In this document: positions 15,393-23,198 of the stretch, piece by piece
Layout: the number at the start of each line of letters is the position of its first letter
How positions within the stretch are numbered: the stretch's first letter is position 1
Assembly: GCA_902782785.1 (NCBI GenBank)
Contig: CACZOH010000185.1
Coordinates: forward strand, 1 to 23,472
Reading direction: 5' to 3'
DNA from: an uncultured Ruminococcus sp.
GTDB lineage: Bacteria; Bacillota; Clostridia; Oscillospirales; CAG-272
DNA: 23,472 nucleotides
Notes under the pieces: model-generated
What the model was told of the DNA's origin: nothing
Databases searched by the model: none
The model's input: the letters and a program-made list of their open reading frames with translations, nothing else
Made by a program: the position numbers and the translations under genes

Positions 15393-17297
15393 TTAATTTC
15401 CTTTCATTTCTTTATCTTTTGTAATTTGCGTATATTTGTTTTTTCTCTGCAGGGGACGGAAATAAACTCCGTTGCCCTCGTAGAATTTTCCGAAAAATTC
15501 AATGAACTGCAGTCTGCCCGTGTGCACGTATGCGCCGAGGATAGACAGAGCCGTGTTCAGCCCGTGGCCTATCACGTATATCGGTATCGTCGCAATGCGG
15601 TTCAGCACCGGAACGGGTATGCCGCCCGCCACCATATTGGCGACGACGTTCATTACCATTCCTATAAGTCCCGACGCGAGCGCCAGAGCGAATATCCTCA
15701 GATATGACAGGATATCGGACAGATAGTTGGTTATCCCGGTAAGCGAGGAAACGCCGCCCGTTATCTTTCCGAAAACGGTCTTTTTCGCGTGACCGCCGAG
15801 TATCACGATTATACCGACGGAGACCGCCGCGGTGATTATGCCCGCTGTTCTCGTCTGCTCGAGCGCCAGAAGTCCGCAGCCGGTTATAAGCCCCATCCAC
15901 GCTATCTGATCCGTCAGTGCGTCAAGCCACCGTCCCGCCTTTATGTTCATCACGGCTTTTATCGTTATTCCGGTGAACATATGGAGCACTCCGACGACGA
16001 GCACGAGTATCATCGCGCCTAAAATGTTGTCAAGCGGGGAGAAGAGAAGCGGATGCCACGTTTCGCCGAAGTACGAGCCGTACATTACGCCCCAGAACAC
16101 CGCGGGGATGCAGGAATAAAGCATCACGTTGATGAGCTTTGCAAAATCCCCGGTCGGCCGCTTTATCTTCTTTACTATCAGAAGCACTATGCCTATAAGT
16201 ATGCCGTATCCCACGTCGCCTATTATCATTCCGAATATCATAAAATACCACGGAGCCATAAACGGGTTCGGGTCTATGTCGTTTTTGCCCGGAGGCGAAT
16301 ATGAGTTGGTGATCGTCGAATACTGGTCTATCACGTACGGGTCCTTCGTTACGGACGGGACCTTGTCGCCTTCCACCGGATCGTCGAACTGTATCGAATA
16401 CGCGCCCGCCGCCTCCGACACGGCTTTTTCTATTATTTCCGTCCTGTCGGAGCGCACCCAGCCCGTCAGTACCACCGTGCTTTCGGTCAGAAGAGCCGGG
16501 ATCTCCGCTCTGTCCGCCTTGGCCTTTTCCCTGTCGTAAAACAGCTCCACCGCCTGCGCCTTTTCCGCTTCGGCTTCAAGCTGTTTGTCTATCGAATTTT
16601 TGAGAAATTCAAGCTGCTGTTTCTTTTCCGCGTTCTTTTCAAGCGCCTGCCGGCCCGTGCCCGTTTTGTACGGGAGACGAAGTTGCTCGAAGCCGCGCTC
16701 GTTCAGCGCCTGTATAAGCTCCGCCGCGTCGTCGCGGAAGACGCTCAGGTAAAAGTATTTCTGACCGCTTTCGTCATAAAAACCTTCGTACGACACGCCG
16801 TACCGTTCGCATATCTCGTCAAGCGGGGGCTTGCCCTTCGACTTTTCGGAATACGGTATCCTGCCTATTATGAGCGAGGTGTATTTCGTACCGTCCTGTT
16901 CCGATGCGTCGAGCGTGAGCGCTTCGTAGGGCAAAAGCGCTTTGCGCTCCTCCTCGCAAGAGGCGAGCTGAGCGTTCACGGAATTAAGCTGCTCGTACAG
17001 CTCAACGGTTTTTATGACGCTTGTCTTGTCCTCCTGATTGTCGCGCGTGAAATCCTCCTCGGAATAAAGCGCGGGCGAGGAAAGCATACCTCCGCTTTTT
17101 GATTTGCGGTATTTTGAGTACGCCTTCAGCGCCGTGTCCGCTTCTTCCTCAAGGATCGGCGCGGAAACGGTTTTGACGCGGGCGGAGCCGTCCTCCTCAA
17201 CGGGCATGAATTCGCCCGTTTTCTGAAGAGCCTCCGTCACCGCTTCAAGCCTGTCGGAGAAGAACGCCGCGGTCGCTTTTTTCATAGCGACTATCAT
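15393..17297 (-). CDS. ntpI: V-type ATPase subunit I (a subunit, ion path stator)
   Basis: 634 residues. The first half (about 1-330) is cytoplasmic with long coiled-coil arms (for example DREKAKADRAEIPA). The second half has seven or eight membrane helices starting near MAPWYFMIFGMIIGDVGYG. Conserved arginines facing the c-ring are visible in SYLRIFALALASG (Arg534) and in HTGRLQFIEFFGKFYEGNG (Arg595). The start MIVAMKKATAAFFSDRL matches the family start, and its ATG overlaps the ntpF stop (ATGA). The protein is close to the usual 640-660 residues. Confidence 0.95.
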   Translation of the reverse strand: MIVAMKKATAAFFSDRLEAVTEALQKTGEFMPVEEDGSARVKTVSAPILEEEADTALKAYSKYRKSKSGGMLSSPALYSEEDFTRDNQEDKTSVIKTVELYEQLNSVNAQLASCEEERKALLPYEALTLDASEQDGTKYTSLIIGRIPYSEKSKGKPPLDEICERYGVSYEGFYDESGQKYFYLSVFRDDAAELIQALNERGFEQLRLPYKTGTGRQALEKNAEKKQQLEFLKNSIDKQLEAEAEKAQAVELFYDREKAKADRAEIPALLTESTVVLTGWVRSDRTEIIEKAVSEAAGAYSIQFDDPVEGDKVPSVTKDPYVIDQYSTITNSYSPPGKNDIDPNPFMAPWYFMIFGMIIGDVGYGILIGIVLLIVKKIKRPTGDFAKLINVMLYSCIPAVFWGVMYGSYFGETWHPLLFSPLDNILGAMILVLVVGVLHMFTGITIKAVMNIKAGRWLDALTDQIAWMGLITGCGLLALEQTRTAGIITAAVSVGIIVILGGHAKKTVFGKITGGVSSLTGITNYLSDILSYLRIFALALASGLIGMVMNVVANMVAGGIPVPVLNRIATIPIYVIGHGLNTALSILGAYVHTGRLQFIEFFGKFYEGNGVYFRPLQRKNKYTQITKDKEMKGN

Positions 17298-17602
17298 ATT
17301 CCGGACGCTCCTTTTAATATAAGCTCAACGGCTTCGGCAAGCCGCTCTCTGCCGGCGGACTTAAGCGCCTCGCAGTCGCGGTCCGACTGTTCCTTCGCCT
17401 TTTCCGTAAACTCGCGCGCTTCGCGCTCCGCGTCGGATATCATGGCCTTCGCTTCCGCCTCTGCTTTCGCTCTCTTGTCGGCGGCTTTTTTTCTCGCTTC
17501 TTCTTCGATCATCTCTGCGTCGGCTCTCGCGGCGGCTTTGGCGTCGTCCTTGAGCTTCTGCGCCTGCGCTTCCGCGGCTTTGATCTCGTCGATTATCGCC
17601 AT
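17294..17602 (-). CDS. ntpF: V-type ATPase subunit G (peripheral stalk, ATP synthase subunit H family)
   Basis: 102 residues from the ATG at 17602, which has an AAAGGAGA site. A longer frame reaches 17650 but would overlap the promoter. The whole protein is one charged helix of Ala, Glu, Lys and Arg (IDEIKAAEAQAQKLKDDAK, then alternating E-A-R-K-K-A-A-D-K-R-A-K blocks), as expected for the stalk partner of subunit E. It is the first gene of the operon, as in E. hirae ntpFIKECGABD. In that naming, ntpF encodes subunit G. Confidence 0.88.
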   Translation of the reverse strand: MAIIDEIKAAEAQAQKLKDDAKAAARADAEMIEEEARKKAADKRAKAEAEAKAMISDAEREAREFTEKAKEQSDRDCEALKSAGRERLAEAVELILKGASGI

Positions 17603-17641
17603 ACTGTCTCCTTTCGGTTTTATTTCTTTTATAATGTTAAA

Positions 17642-17670
17642 ATTATACATTAATATGCGTGCGAAAACAA
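17642..17670 (-). promoter_or_regulatory. Probable promoter of the V-ATPase operon
   Basis: On the minus strand a perfect TATAAT (17647-17642) lies 17 nt after a weak -35, TTGTTT (17670-17665), leaving a leader of about 35 nt before the ntpF ATG. The weak -35 next to a palindrome suggests a regulator may help; that is inference. Confidence 0.6.
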
Positions 17671-17679
17671 TAGAAAAAA

Positions 17680-17717
17680 AATTAAGAATTATTAAGGCGC
17701 CTTAAGAATTCTTAATA
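17680..17717. promoter_or_regulatory. 38-nt imperfect palindrome in the divergent promoter region
   Basis: Two 19-nt arms centred on GGCGCC (17696-17701) match at 17 of 19 positions. Inside it sit two perfect 14-nt palindromes, TTAAGGCGCCTTAA and TTAAGAATTCTTAA, which share a TTAA. On the minus strand it is followed by an eight-T run, so it could also be an intrinsic terminator or attenuator. Its position just upstream of the weak ATPase -35 box suits an operator. Confidence 0.55.
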
Positions 17718-17767
17718 ATTTTTAATAATTAAATTTTTTGTGAACATCGCTAAATGGTCAAAAGCTA

Positions 17768-17797
17768 TTGACAAAATCGTATCAAATGCGTTATAAT
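17768..17797 (+). promoter_or_regulatory. SigA-type promoter of the SLH lipoprotein gene
   Basis: TTGACA (17768-17773), an 18-nt spacer and TATAAT (17792-17797). The start site would be near 17804, about 54 nt before the TTG at 17858. Confidence 0.85.
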
Positions 17798-17857
17798 GAA
17801 CAATGAGGCGATAAAGCCGTGTAAAAAGACAGTATCAATGAAAGCGAGGACGTAATA

Positions 17858-20305
17858 TTGAAATTTTTAAAGCTCATATCCGCCGCGCTCTGCGCGGTGA
17901 TGCTTTTCTCCATTTTATCCGGCTGCGGCACCGAACAGACGGATACGACGCCCGAAACAACGGCGGCGGAAACGGCAAAAGTGACGGAAACTGACGCGTC
18001 GACGGAAACCGAGACCGACGCGGCGACTGAAACGGAGCCGGAGGTTACTGAATACGTGATACCGGACGAGGACCTTACGGGAATGAACACGTCGGATGAC
18101 CCGCTTGACGACGACGGAAACGGCGAGGCTATCTTCAACCGGCTCAAATCGGGCTCATACTTCGGAAACGAGAACGCGGAAGCCTCCGCACTGCTCGACC
18201 GCGCGTCGTTTGCGGCGGATATAGTAAAATACTCCGGCTTTGCACAGCGAGAGCATTATTATATCTGTCAAAACGACTATACAGATATGACCGCGTACTC
18301 GCAGGAGATGAAATTTGCCGAAATAGCGGTAAATCAGGGCTTTATGATAAGACCCGCAAAATCCGAATTCAGACCCGCAGAGCCCGTGACGTACGGCGAG
18401 GTTTTGCGCGGACTTTTGTACGCGCTCGGCTACCGCGACTACGCGGATAAAAACGGCGTCGCGAAGGTCGCCTCCGAGGTCGGCGTGTCCGATTATATGG
18501 ACCTGTCAAAGAAAAATTCGGAGAACGTAACGTACGCCGAATACGCGCAGCTTTTATCTAACACGCTTAAGCTCGACCTTGTCCTCTGCGTCGAAAAGGA
18601 CGGCAAGCCGTATATCGAAAAGCGCGCGGACGGATACAACATAAAGACCGCGTATCTTGACGAAAATCCCGCGGAAAACGGCTCGATCTTCAAGATCGCA
18701 AACAAGGGCTGGGATATATTCTACGGCACGTACAGATACGGCCCGAGCATGATAATAAACGACGATGATTCGATAGACTGCTGGCTTGCCGGTACGCTCG
18801 GCTTCGGCGGCGAGGCGGACGTCGGCGTATATAGAAAATCGTACGACAACGGCTTTACGTGGACGCCCGACGTCGGCGCGGTAAGACCGACGTACGCGAG
18901 CGAGGACTGGCACTGGACGTGCGACCCCGGTACTATAAAGATAGGCGATTATTATTATATAACCTACACCTCCGTGCTCTGGCCCGGCGGCGTTGACAAC
19001 AACCTTTTTGCAGCAAGGACAAAGGACCCCGCGGGCACGTCAATTGAAAAATGGGGCGTCGGCGGCTGGGGCTCCGAGCCGAGACCGATAGTGGCGTTCG
19101 ACGGACTGAAAGGTCAGTGGGGCGCGGGCGAGGGCTCGATGGTCGTTCTGGGCGACACGCTGTATCTTTACGTGACGTGGTGCGATGATATTTTCTCGAC
19201 AAGAGTTTATACCGCCGACGCGAAAAGCGAAAACTGGCCCGAAACGCTGCAGTTCCGCGGCATAGCCTACCGCCACGACGGTTTAGGCGAGGACAGCGCG
19301 GATTTCAAGTACGTTGACGCGTACAAATGCTTTGTATCGGTCGCGACCGGCAACAGATTTTCCGACGACTGCTACATACACGTAAACGTATCGTACGACG
19401 GCATTTATTACAGGAACGAGGTGCGTTTAAAGCGCAAAACGGAGGGCTCGAACATAGAGAGCGGCATACACAACATGGGCATGACCGGCGACGCGTCGGG
19501 GCATATAGACATATTTAACAAACAGCACTTCATAGGCTACGCGTACGCGCCGAGCGGCTCCGCGTGGGGCGTATGGGGAACGCGGCTCGCGCCGATACAG
19601 TTCATCGGCTCGGACAATTACGACAAGCCGGAAAACGTCATCTCTCGCCCGTCGGGAAACAACGGCTTAAAGGACACGGTGAACGCGCCGGAGGTATCCG
19701 GCATAATGCTTGAGGGACCGTACAAGGCGGCGAACATACCGGTGCGCTTCAAAGGCATGGCGTATAACTTCACCGTAAGGTACATAGACAAAAACGGCGA
19801 CGCGAAGGAGGCGGGACCGGATATACTGAGCAAGATCGAGTATATCTACGATCACGACCAGGTCGAGGTTGACGCGGAAAACCTGACGATAACGCTGAAA
19901 GGCGACAGTCTGACGCGCGTATATGCGAGGTACGGCACGCTGACCGCGGAAATAGCGGTGATACCGAATTCGATAGACAGGGAGGCCCCCGTCGCGTTTT
20001 ATCCGGAAAAGGATACGATAACGTTCTACTATAAGGACGAGGTAAAGCAGCCCGGATTTATCGCAAAGAGCGCGGGCAACGATTATCTCGTGCTCTGGGG
20101 AAAGACGACGGAGCTGGCGATCGGCAGCTCGCAGGATCTGAAATACTGGAAGCAGTCGGTCAAGTATTCGGGTTATGATACGGGTATTATCGAGATAGAC
20201 AAAGACGGCGTCATAAAGCCCCTCGCCGTCGGTGAGACTATAATAACAGCGACGTATATGGGGCTTGAAGCAAAGCTGAAGGTCGTAGTCGCGGATATGG
20301 GCTGA
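17858..20305 (+). CDS. Surface lipoprotein: SLH-like, beta-propeller glycosidase-like and BIG2 domains
   Basis: 815 residues from a TTG with a GCGAGGA site 7 nt upstream. The lipoprotein signal ends in the lipobox L-S-G-C (Cys23). A Thr/Glu-rich linker follows (about 24-65), then two or three SLH-like repeats (about 110-245, for example FAEIAVNQGFMIRPAKSEFR then PVTYGEVLRGLLYALGYRD). Residues about 285-600 look like a beta-propeller of the sialidase/GH43 kind: SYDNGFTW at 328-335 fits an Asp-box, and a related VSYDGIYY comes later. Many Trp, Tyr and Asp residues line this part. The end is a BIG2-like domain (about 770-812, DKDGVIKPLAVGETIITATY). The protein is presumably tethered to the membrane and bound to wall polymers while acting on a glycan. 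Catalytic residues could not be assigned, so enzyme activity is only likely. Confidence 0.75.
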   Translation: MKFLKLISAALCAVMLFSILSGCGTEQTDTTPETTAAETAKVTETDASTETETDAATETEPEVTEYVIPDEDLTGMNTSDDPLDDDGNGEAIFNRLKSGSYFGNENAEASALLDRASFAADIVKYSGFAQREHYYICQNDYTDMTAYSQEMKFAEIAVNQGFMIRPAKSEFRPAEPVTYGEVLRGLLYALGYRDYADKNGVAKVASEVGVSDYMDLSKKNSENVTYAEYAQLLSNTLKLDLVLCVEKDGKPYIEKRADGYNIKTAYLDENPAENGSIFKIANKGWDIFYGTYRYGPSMIINDDDSIDCWLAGTLGFGGEADVGVYRKSYDNGFTWTPDVGAVRPTYASEDWHWTCDPGTIKIGDYYYITYTSVLWPGGVDNNLFAARTKDPAGTSIEKWGVGGWGSEPRPIVAFDGLKGQWGAGEGSMVVLGDTLYLYVTWCDDIFSTRVYTADAKSENWPETLQFRGIAYRHDGLGEDSADFKYVDAYKCFVSVATGNRFSDDCYIHVNVSYDGIYYRNEVRLKRKTEGSNIESGIHNMGMTGDASGHIDIFNKQHFIGYAYAPSGSAWGVWGTRLAPIQFIGSDNYDKPENVISRPSGNNGLKDTVNAPEVSGIMLEGPYKAANIPVRFKGMAYNFTVRYIDKNGDAKEAGPDILSKIEYIYDHDQVEVDAENLTITLKGDSLTRVYARYGTLTAEIAVIPNSIDREAPVAFYPEKDTITFYYKDEVKQPGFIAKSAGNDYLVLWGKTTELAIGSSQDLKYWKQSVKYSGYDTGIIEIDKDGVIKPLAVGETIITATYMGLEAKLKVVVADMG

Positions 20306-20310
20306 AAAAC

Positions 20311-20348
20311 AAAAAAGCAGGTTGATTTTTACGTCAACCTGCTCTTTT
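20311..20348. terminator. Bidirectional terminator between convergent surface-protein genes
   Basis: AGCAGGTTGA (20316-20325) pairs perfectly with TCAACCTGCT (20334-20343) over an 8-nt loop. It is flanked by an A run (20311-20316) and a CTTTT tract, so it can stop both the plus-strand gene ending at 20305 and the minus-strand gene ending at 20356. Confidence 0.88.
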
Positions 20349-20355
20349 CATATTC

Positions 20356-21498
20356 TTATTTTTTCTTCTTCACTATCACAAAGACCACGACGCCGACAAC
20401 TATGACCGCCGCGGCGATGATGGCGATTATCGCGCCGACGGGGAGACCGCCTCCGTTATTCTCGTTTTTCGTCTCCGTCGTTATCGCTTCCGTTGCCGCT
20501 TCCGCTGTCTCCGCGTTGTTCTGCTCCGCGGACTCGGTTTCGGTTTCCGCATTCGTTTCGGCTTCCGTCTCCGTTTCCGTCTCGGGCTCGGTCTCTGCTT
20601 TAGTCGTCTCCTCTTCCTCGGTCTCGTAGTAGAGCAAAAGCACGTCTGTGCCGCCGGCTGAGCCTACCGCGGTCTCGCCGCCGTCCTCATCCTGCATTAT
20701 CAGCTTGATATGATGGTCGCCCGCCGGCATTTCATCAAGCGGGAAAGTCGCTCTGAAACGGAACGCGTATTTTCCGGCGAGATCTATGATGCCCTTTTCG
20801 GACTCGTCTATCTCTATCAGCTTGACGTATTTTTCGTCGTAAACCGTCTTTTCGTTATCTATCTTGTAGCCGAGCTTCACGGTCTTTACGGTGGAGCCCG
20901 CCCAACCGGCGACGTCTATTTTTGTATCGTCGCTGTTGTCCGTGGCAACAAGATATTTCGTGCTCGCGCCCTTGCCGTCTATAGCCTGCTCTCCGTCTCC
21001 GGATTTGGTGAACGAAAATTCAGACTGGTCTCTGAACGCCTCGGATATACCGCCGTCCTTGAATTCGACGCAGACAAGCACGTTATGCTTTCCCGCCGCA
21101 AGTCCGGAAATGTCTATCACTACCTGTATCCTGTATGCGCGTAAAACGTCCCAGCCGACGCCTCCCGACATACCGCCGTTCTTTACGGCGCTCTCAAGCG
21201 TAAGGTCGCGGTACGCGTCGCTTTCGCCTTTTTTGGTATCGTCGGCGTCGCGCGTGTCGTTTTCTATGCCGGTAACGACCGCTTTATAAGACGACAGGTC
21301 GCCGTTATCGAGTATGTAGCCGACGGAGGTTATCTCGGCGTCGGTGACTATCCAGCCGTAAACGCTCCACGTTTTTCCGCCCTTGTCTATACCGCCCTGC
21401 TTGTCAAACAGGTGGTTTGCGATAGACGCGGCGTCAGCCGAAAACGCAAGCGTTGCCGCCATTATGACGACAACAAAAACACAAATAAACTTTTTCAT
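20356..21498 (-). CDS. Membrane-anchored surface protein with a duplicated Ig-like domain
   Basis: 380 residues from the ATG at 21498; an in-frame ATG at 21510 overlaps the GGAGG site itself and is excluded. A signal peptide ends near SADAA (residue 24). Two copies of one domain follow, about 30-165 and 182-292. Compare VYGWIVTDAEITSVGYILDNG with VAGWAGSTVKTVKLGYKIDNE, and AYRIQVVIDISGLAAGKHNV with AFRFRATFPLDEMPAGDHHI. A Glu/Thr-rich stalk (about 292-348) leads to GGGLPVGA, one membrane helix (about 354-376) and KKKK. The tail has the layout of a sortase signal, but LPVGA lacks the LPXTG threonine, so simple membrane anchoring is more likely. I do not recognise the domain family; a ligand- or sugar-binding beta-sandwich is a guess. 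Confidence 0.75.
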   Translation of the reverse strand: MKKFICVFVVVIMAATLAFSADAASIANHLFDKQGGIDKGGKTWSVYGWIVTDAEITSVGYILDNGDLSSYKAVVTGIENDTRDADDTKKGESDAYRDLTLESAVKNGGMSGGVGWDVLRAYRIQVVIDISGLAAGKHNVLVCVEFKDGGISEAFRDQSEFSFTKSGDGEQAIDGKGASTKYLVATDNSDDTKIDVAGWAGSTVKTVKLGYKIDNEKTVYDEKYVKLIEIDESEKGIIDLAGKYAFRFRATFPLDEMPAGDHHIKLIMQDEDGGETAVGSAGGTDVLLLYYETEEEETTKAETEPETETETEAETNAETETESAEQNNAETAEAATEAITTETKNENNGGGLPVGAIIAIIAAAVIVVGVVVFVIVKKKK

Positions 21499-21545
21499 AC
21501 TGTCCTCCATATAATACCGTCCAAAAGGACTATGTTGTTTTAAAT

Positions 21546-21574
21546 ATTATATATTATGATCTCCGTATTGTCAA
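21546..21574 (-). promoter_or_regulatory. Full-consensus SigA promoter of the duplicated-domain gene
   Basis: On the minus strand: TTGACA (21574-21569), a 17-nt spacer and TATAAT (21551-21546), a perfect consensus, so strong expression is expected. The short leader contains a GTCC-TTTT-GGAC hairpin. Confidence 0.85.
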
Positions 21575-21662
21575 GAGCTTTCGCACATTTTATATCCGCG
21601 GTCGAAATTTGTAAAACCGTGCAAAATAAAATAATGTTTACATATTTCTTTTGGGTTAAGTA

Positions 21663-21691
21663 TTGATTTTATTTTCTCATATTGATATAAT
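21663..21691 (+). promoter_or_regulatory. SigA-type promoter of the transglutaminase-dockerin gene
   Basis: TTGATT (21663-21668), a 17-nt spacer and TATAAT (21686-21691). The start site near 21698 requires the ATG at 21741 rather than an earlier in-frame start. It lies back to back with the minus-strand promoter at 21546-21574. Confidence 0.8.
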
Positions 21692-21740
21692 TATCACGGA
21701 ATTTGATCTTACGTTTTATTTAACGGTTCGGACACGGAAA

Positions 21741-23198
21741 ATGAGCATCAGAAAGATAATCTGCATAGCGCTTGTGATCTCTTCCGTCATCCTTTGCGTA
21801 TCCGTCACGGCGGCGGAAAAAAGCACCTACGACGTATTGGCTGAAGAGGAGCCGGCGTCGGTAACGGAGCTTACTCTGTCAGAGCTTGAAGACTACTATA
21901 CAAGGGAGACGACGGACAAGCTGCTTGACCCGGAAGAGTGTAACTATATGTACGGCGAAGTGTCGATAGGAGGCGTCGCCGAGTTTTGTCACGTCTACAT
22001 GCGCACGTTCATTCTGAACGACGTGTCCGATTTTACGGTGTACGATCTTGAGTCGCTTGCAAAACGCATAGTGGCGTTCGTAAAAGCGTCAGCTTCAGAA
22101 AAATATATGCGCTGTATCGCAAGGACGTATAACGTGCGTATATCAAAGGTGATCCAGGGCACGGACGGCGTTTTCGACTCCATAATCCTTAAGGTCTTCA
22201 TAGCCTGCGGTGAAAAAACGGAGGACAGGGAAGAACTGAAAAACGGTTACATAGCCGATATTGCACAGGAGCTGTCGCCTCTGCCGGACGGCGAGAGATT
22301 CATAAGGCTCAACGAGCTGATCCTCGACGGCAGATTCAGATACGATATGACGCAGAATCACAGGTGCTCGAGCGTGGCTTTGGTGAACGACGGTATGGGC
22401 GTCTGCGAGGAATACGCGGGCTTTACCTCGCTCGTGCTCGACGCTCTCGGATATGAAAACAAAATAATCACGGGAGAGACGGGCGGCATACCGCATATGT
22501 GGAACACCGTGACCGTTGCGGGACGCGTCTATCACCTCGATATCCTGCATGACGGACCCGTGAACGAGGCGGGAGAGCATACGTCGATCTCACGCAAATA
22601 CCTGCTCGTCTCCGAAAAAACGATAACGGAGACGCATAAAATAGGGGAGCCGTACGTCGCTTTGTCCTCGCTTGCCCTGTACGATTACGTATTTGACGGA
22701 TATCCGCTCGAGATAAGCGACGCGTTTGAATACAACGGGAAAAAATACGTTTATTCCATACAGAAGACCTCGGCGTCGGGGCTTGACGAACAGCTTCGCA
22801 CCGCCGGATTCTTATCCGTTGCGAAAGCCGGCGAGGAGCTTGACGGCAGCGACGTCATAAGCAGCGGATGCGAGGTATCGGTTGTCGTCAACGGCGTCAC
22901 GCTCGATAAATGTACGCTCGTCGTGATAGGAGATACAGACGGCGACGGTGAGATAGGCGGATCCGACGTTGAGCTTCTGACGGAATACCTTTTAAGCGGC
23001 GGCGCGGAGATAAACGACCTCTTCCTTTTAACCGCTGATATCGACGGAAATGAAAGCCTGACGGTGACGGACCTTATCCTTTTATACGACGTGTCGCGTA
23101 TAGACGATCAGAACGGTCAGCCCGGGCCCGATGAAGAGACTGAGGACACGACCGGCGCTGCCGACACGGCGGAAACGTCCGGGGAGGCTGAGGGATGA
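21741..23198 (+). CDS. Secreted transglutaminase-like protein with C-terminal dockerin
   Basis: 485 residues with a signal peptide (MSIRKIICIALVISSVILCV, cleavage near TAA at 23-25). Residues about 205-275 carry a transglutaminase-like core with all three catalytic residues in context: Cys222 in MGVCEEYAGF, His252 in PHMWNTV and Asp267 in YHLDIL. Such domains act as transglutaminases, proteases or peptide N-glycanases; which one applies here is not visible. A module ending in VVVNGVTLDKCTLVV leads into a dockerin (about 395-455): DTDGDGEIGGSDVELL and DIDGNESLTVTDLILL; the second Ca loop is degenerate at its fifth and sixth positions. The tail is acidic and Thr-rich. The ribosome site is weak (GGA only). 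The stop overlaps the next start (ATGA), so the two proteins are probably made together. Confidence 0.85.
   Translation: MSIRKIICIALVISSVILCVSVTAAEKSTYDVLAEEEPASVTELTLSELEDYYTRETTDKLLDPEECNYMYGEVSIGGVAEFCHVYMRTFILNDVSDFTVYDLESLAKRIVAFVKASASEKYMRCIARTYNVRISKVIQGTDGVFDSIILKVFIACGEKTEDREELKNGYIADIAQELSPLPDGERFIRLNELILDGRFRYDMTQNHRCSSVALVNDGMGVCEEYAGFTSLVLDALGYENKIITGETGGIPHMWNTVTVAGRVYHLDILHDGPVNEAGEHTSISRKYLLVSEKTITETHKIGEPYVALSSLALYDYVFDGYPLEISDAFEYNGKKYVYSIQKTSASGLDEQLRTAGFLSVAKAGEELDGSDVISSGCEVSVVVNGVTLDKCTLVVIGDTDGDGEIGGSDVELLTEYLLSGGAEINDLFLLTADIDGNESLTVTDLILLYDVSRIDDQNGQPGPDEETEDTTGAADTAETSGEAEG

Noticed and set aside
20628..21498. Cohesin or dockerin modules in the duplicated-domain protein
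   Set aside because: No Ca-binding loop of the D-x-N-x-D-G kind and no L-x-Y-D cohesin start was found; only an Ig-like duplication is supported.
21499..21510. Alternative start ATG at 21510 for the duplicated-domain protein
   Set aside because: That ATG is adjacent to and reads through the GGAGG element that serves the ATG at 21498; the hydrophobic signal peptide begins at the latter.
21575..21662. Possible riboswitch or small RNA between the divergent promoters
   Set aside because: The segment is A+T-rich with no stable or recognisable fold, and it lies upstream of both predicted start sites.
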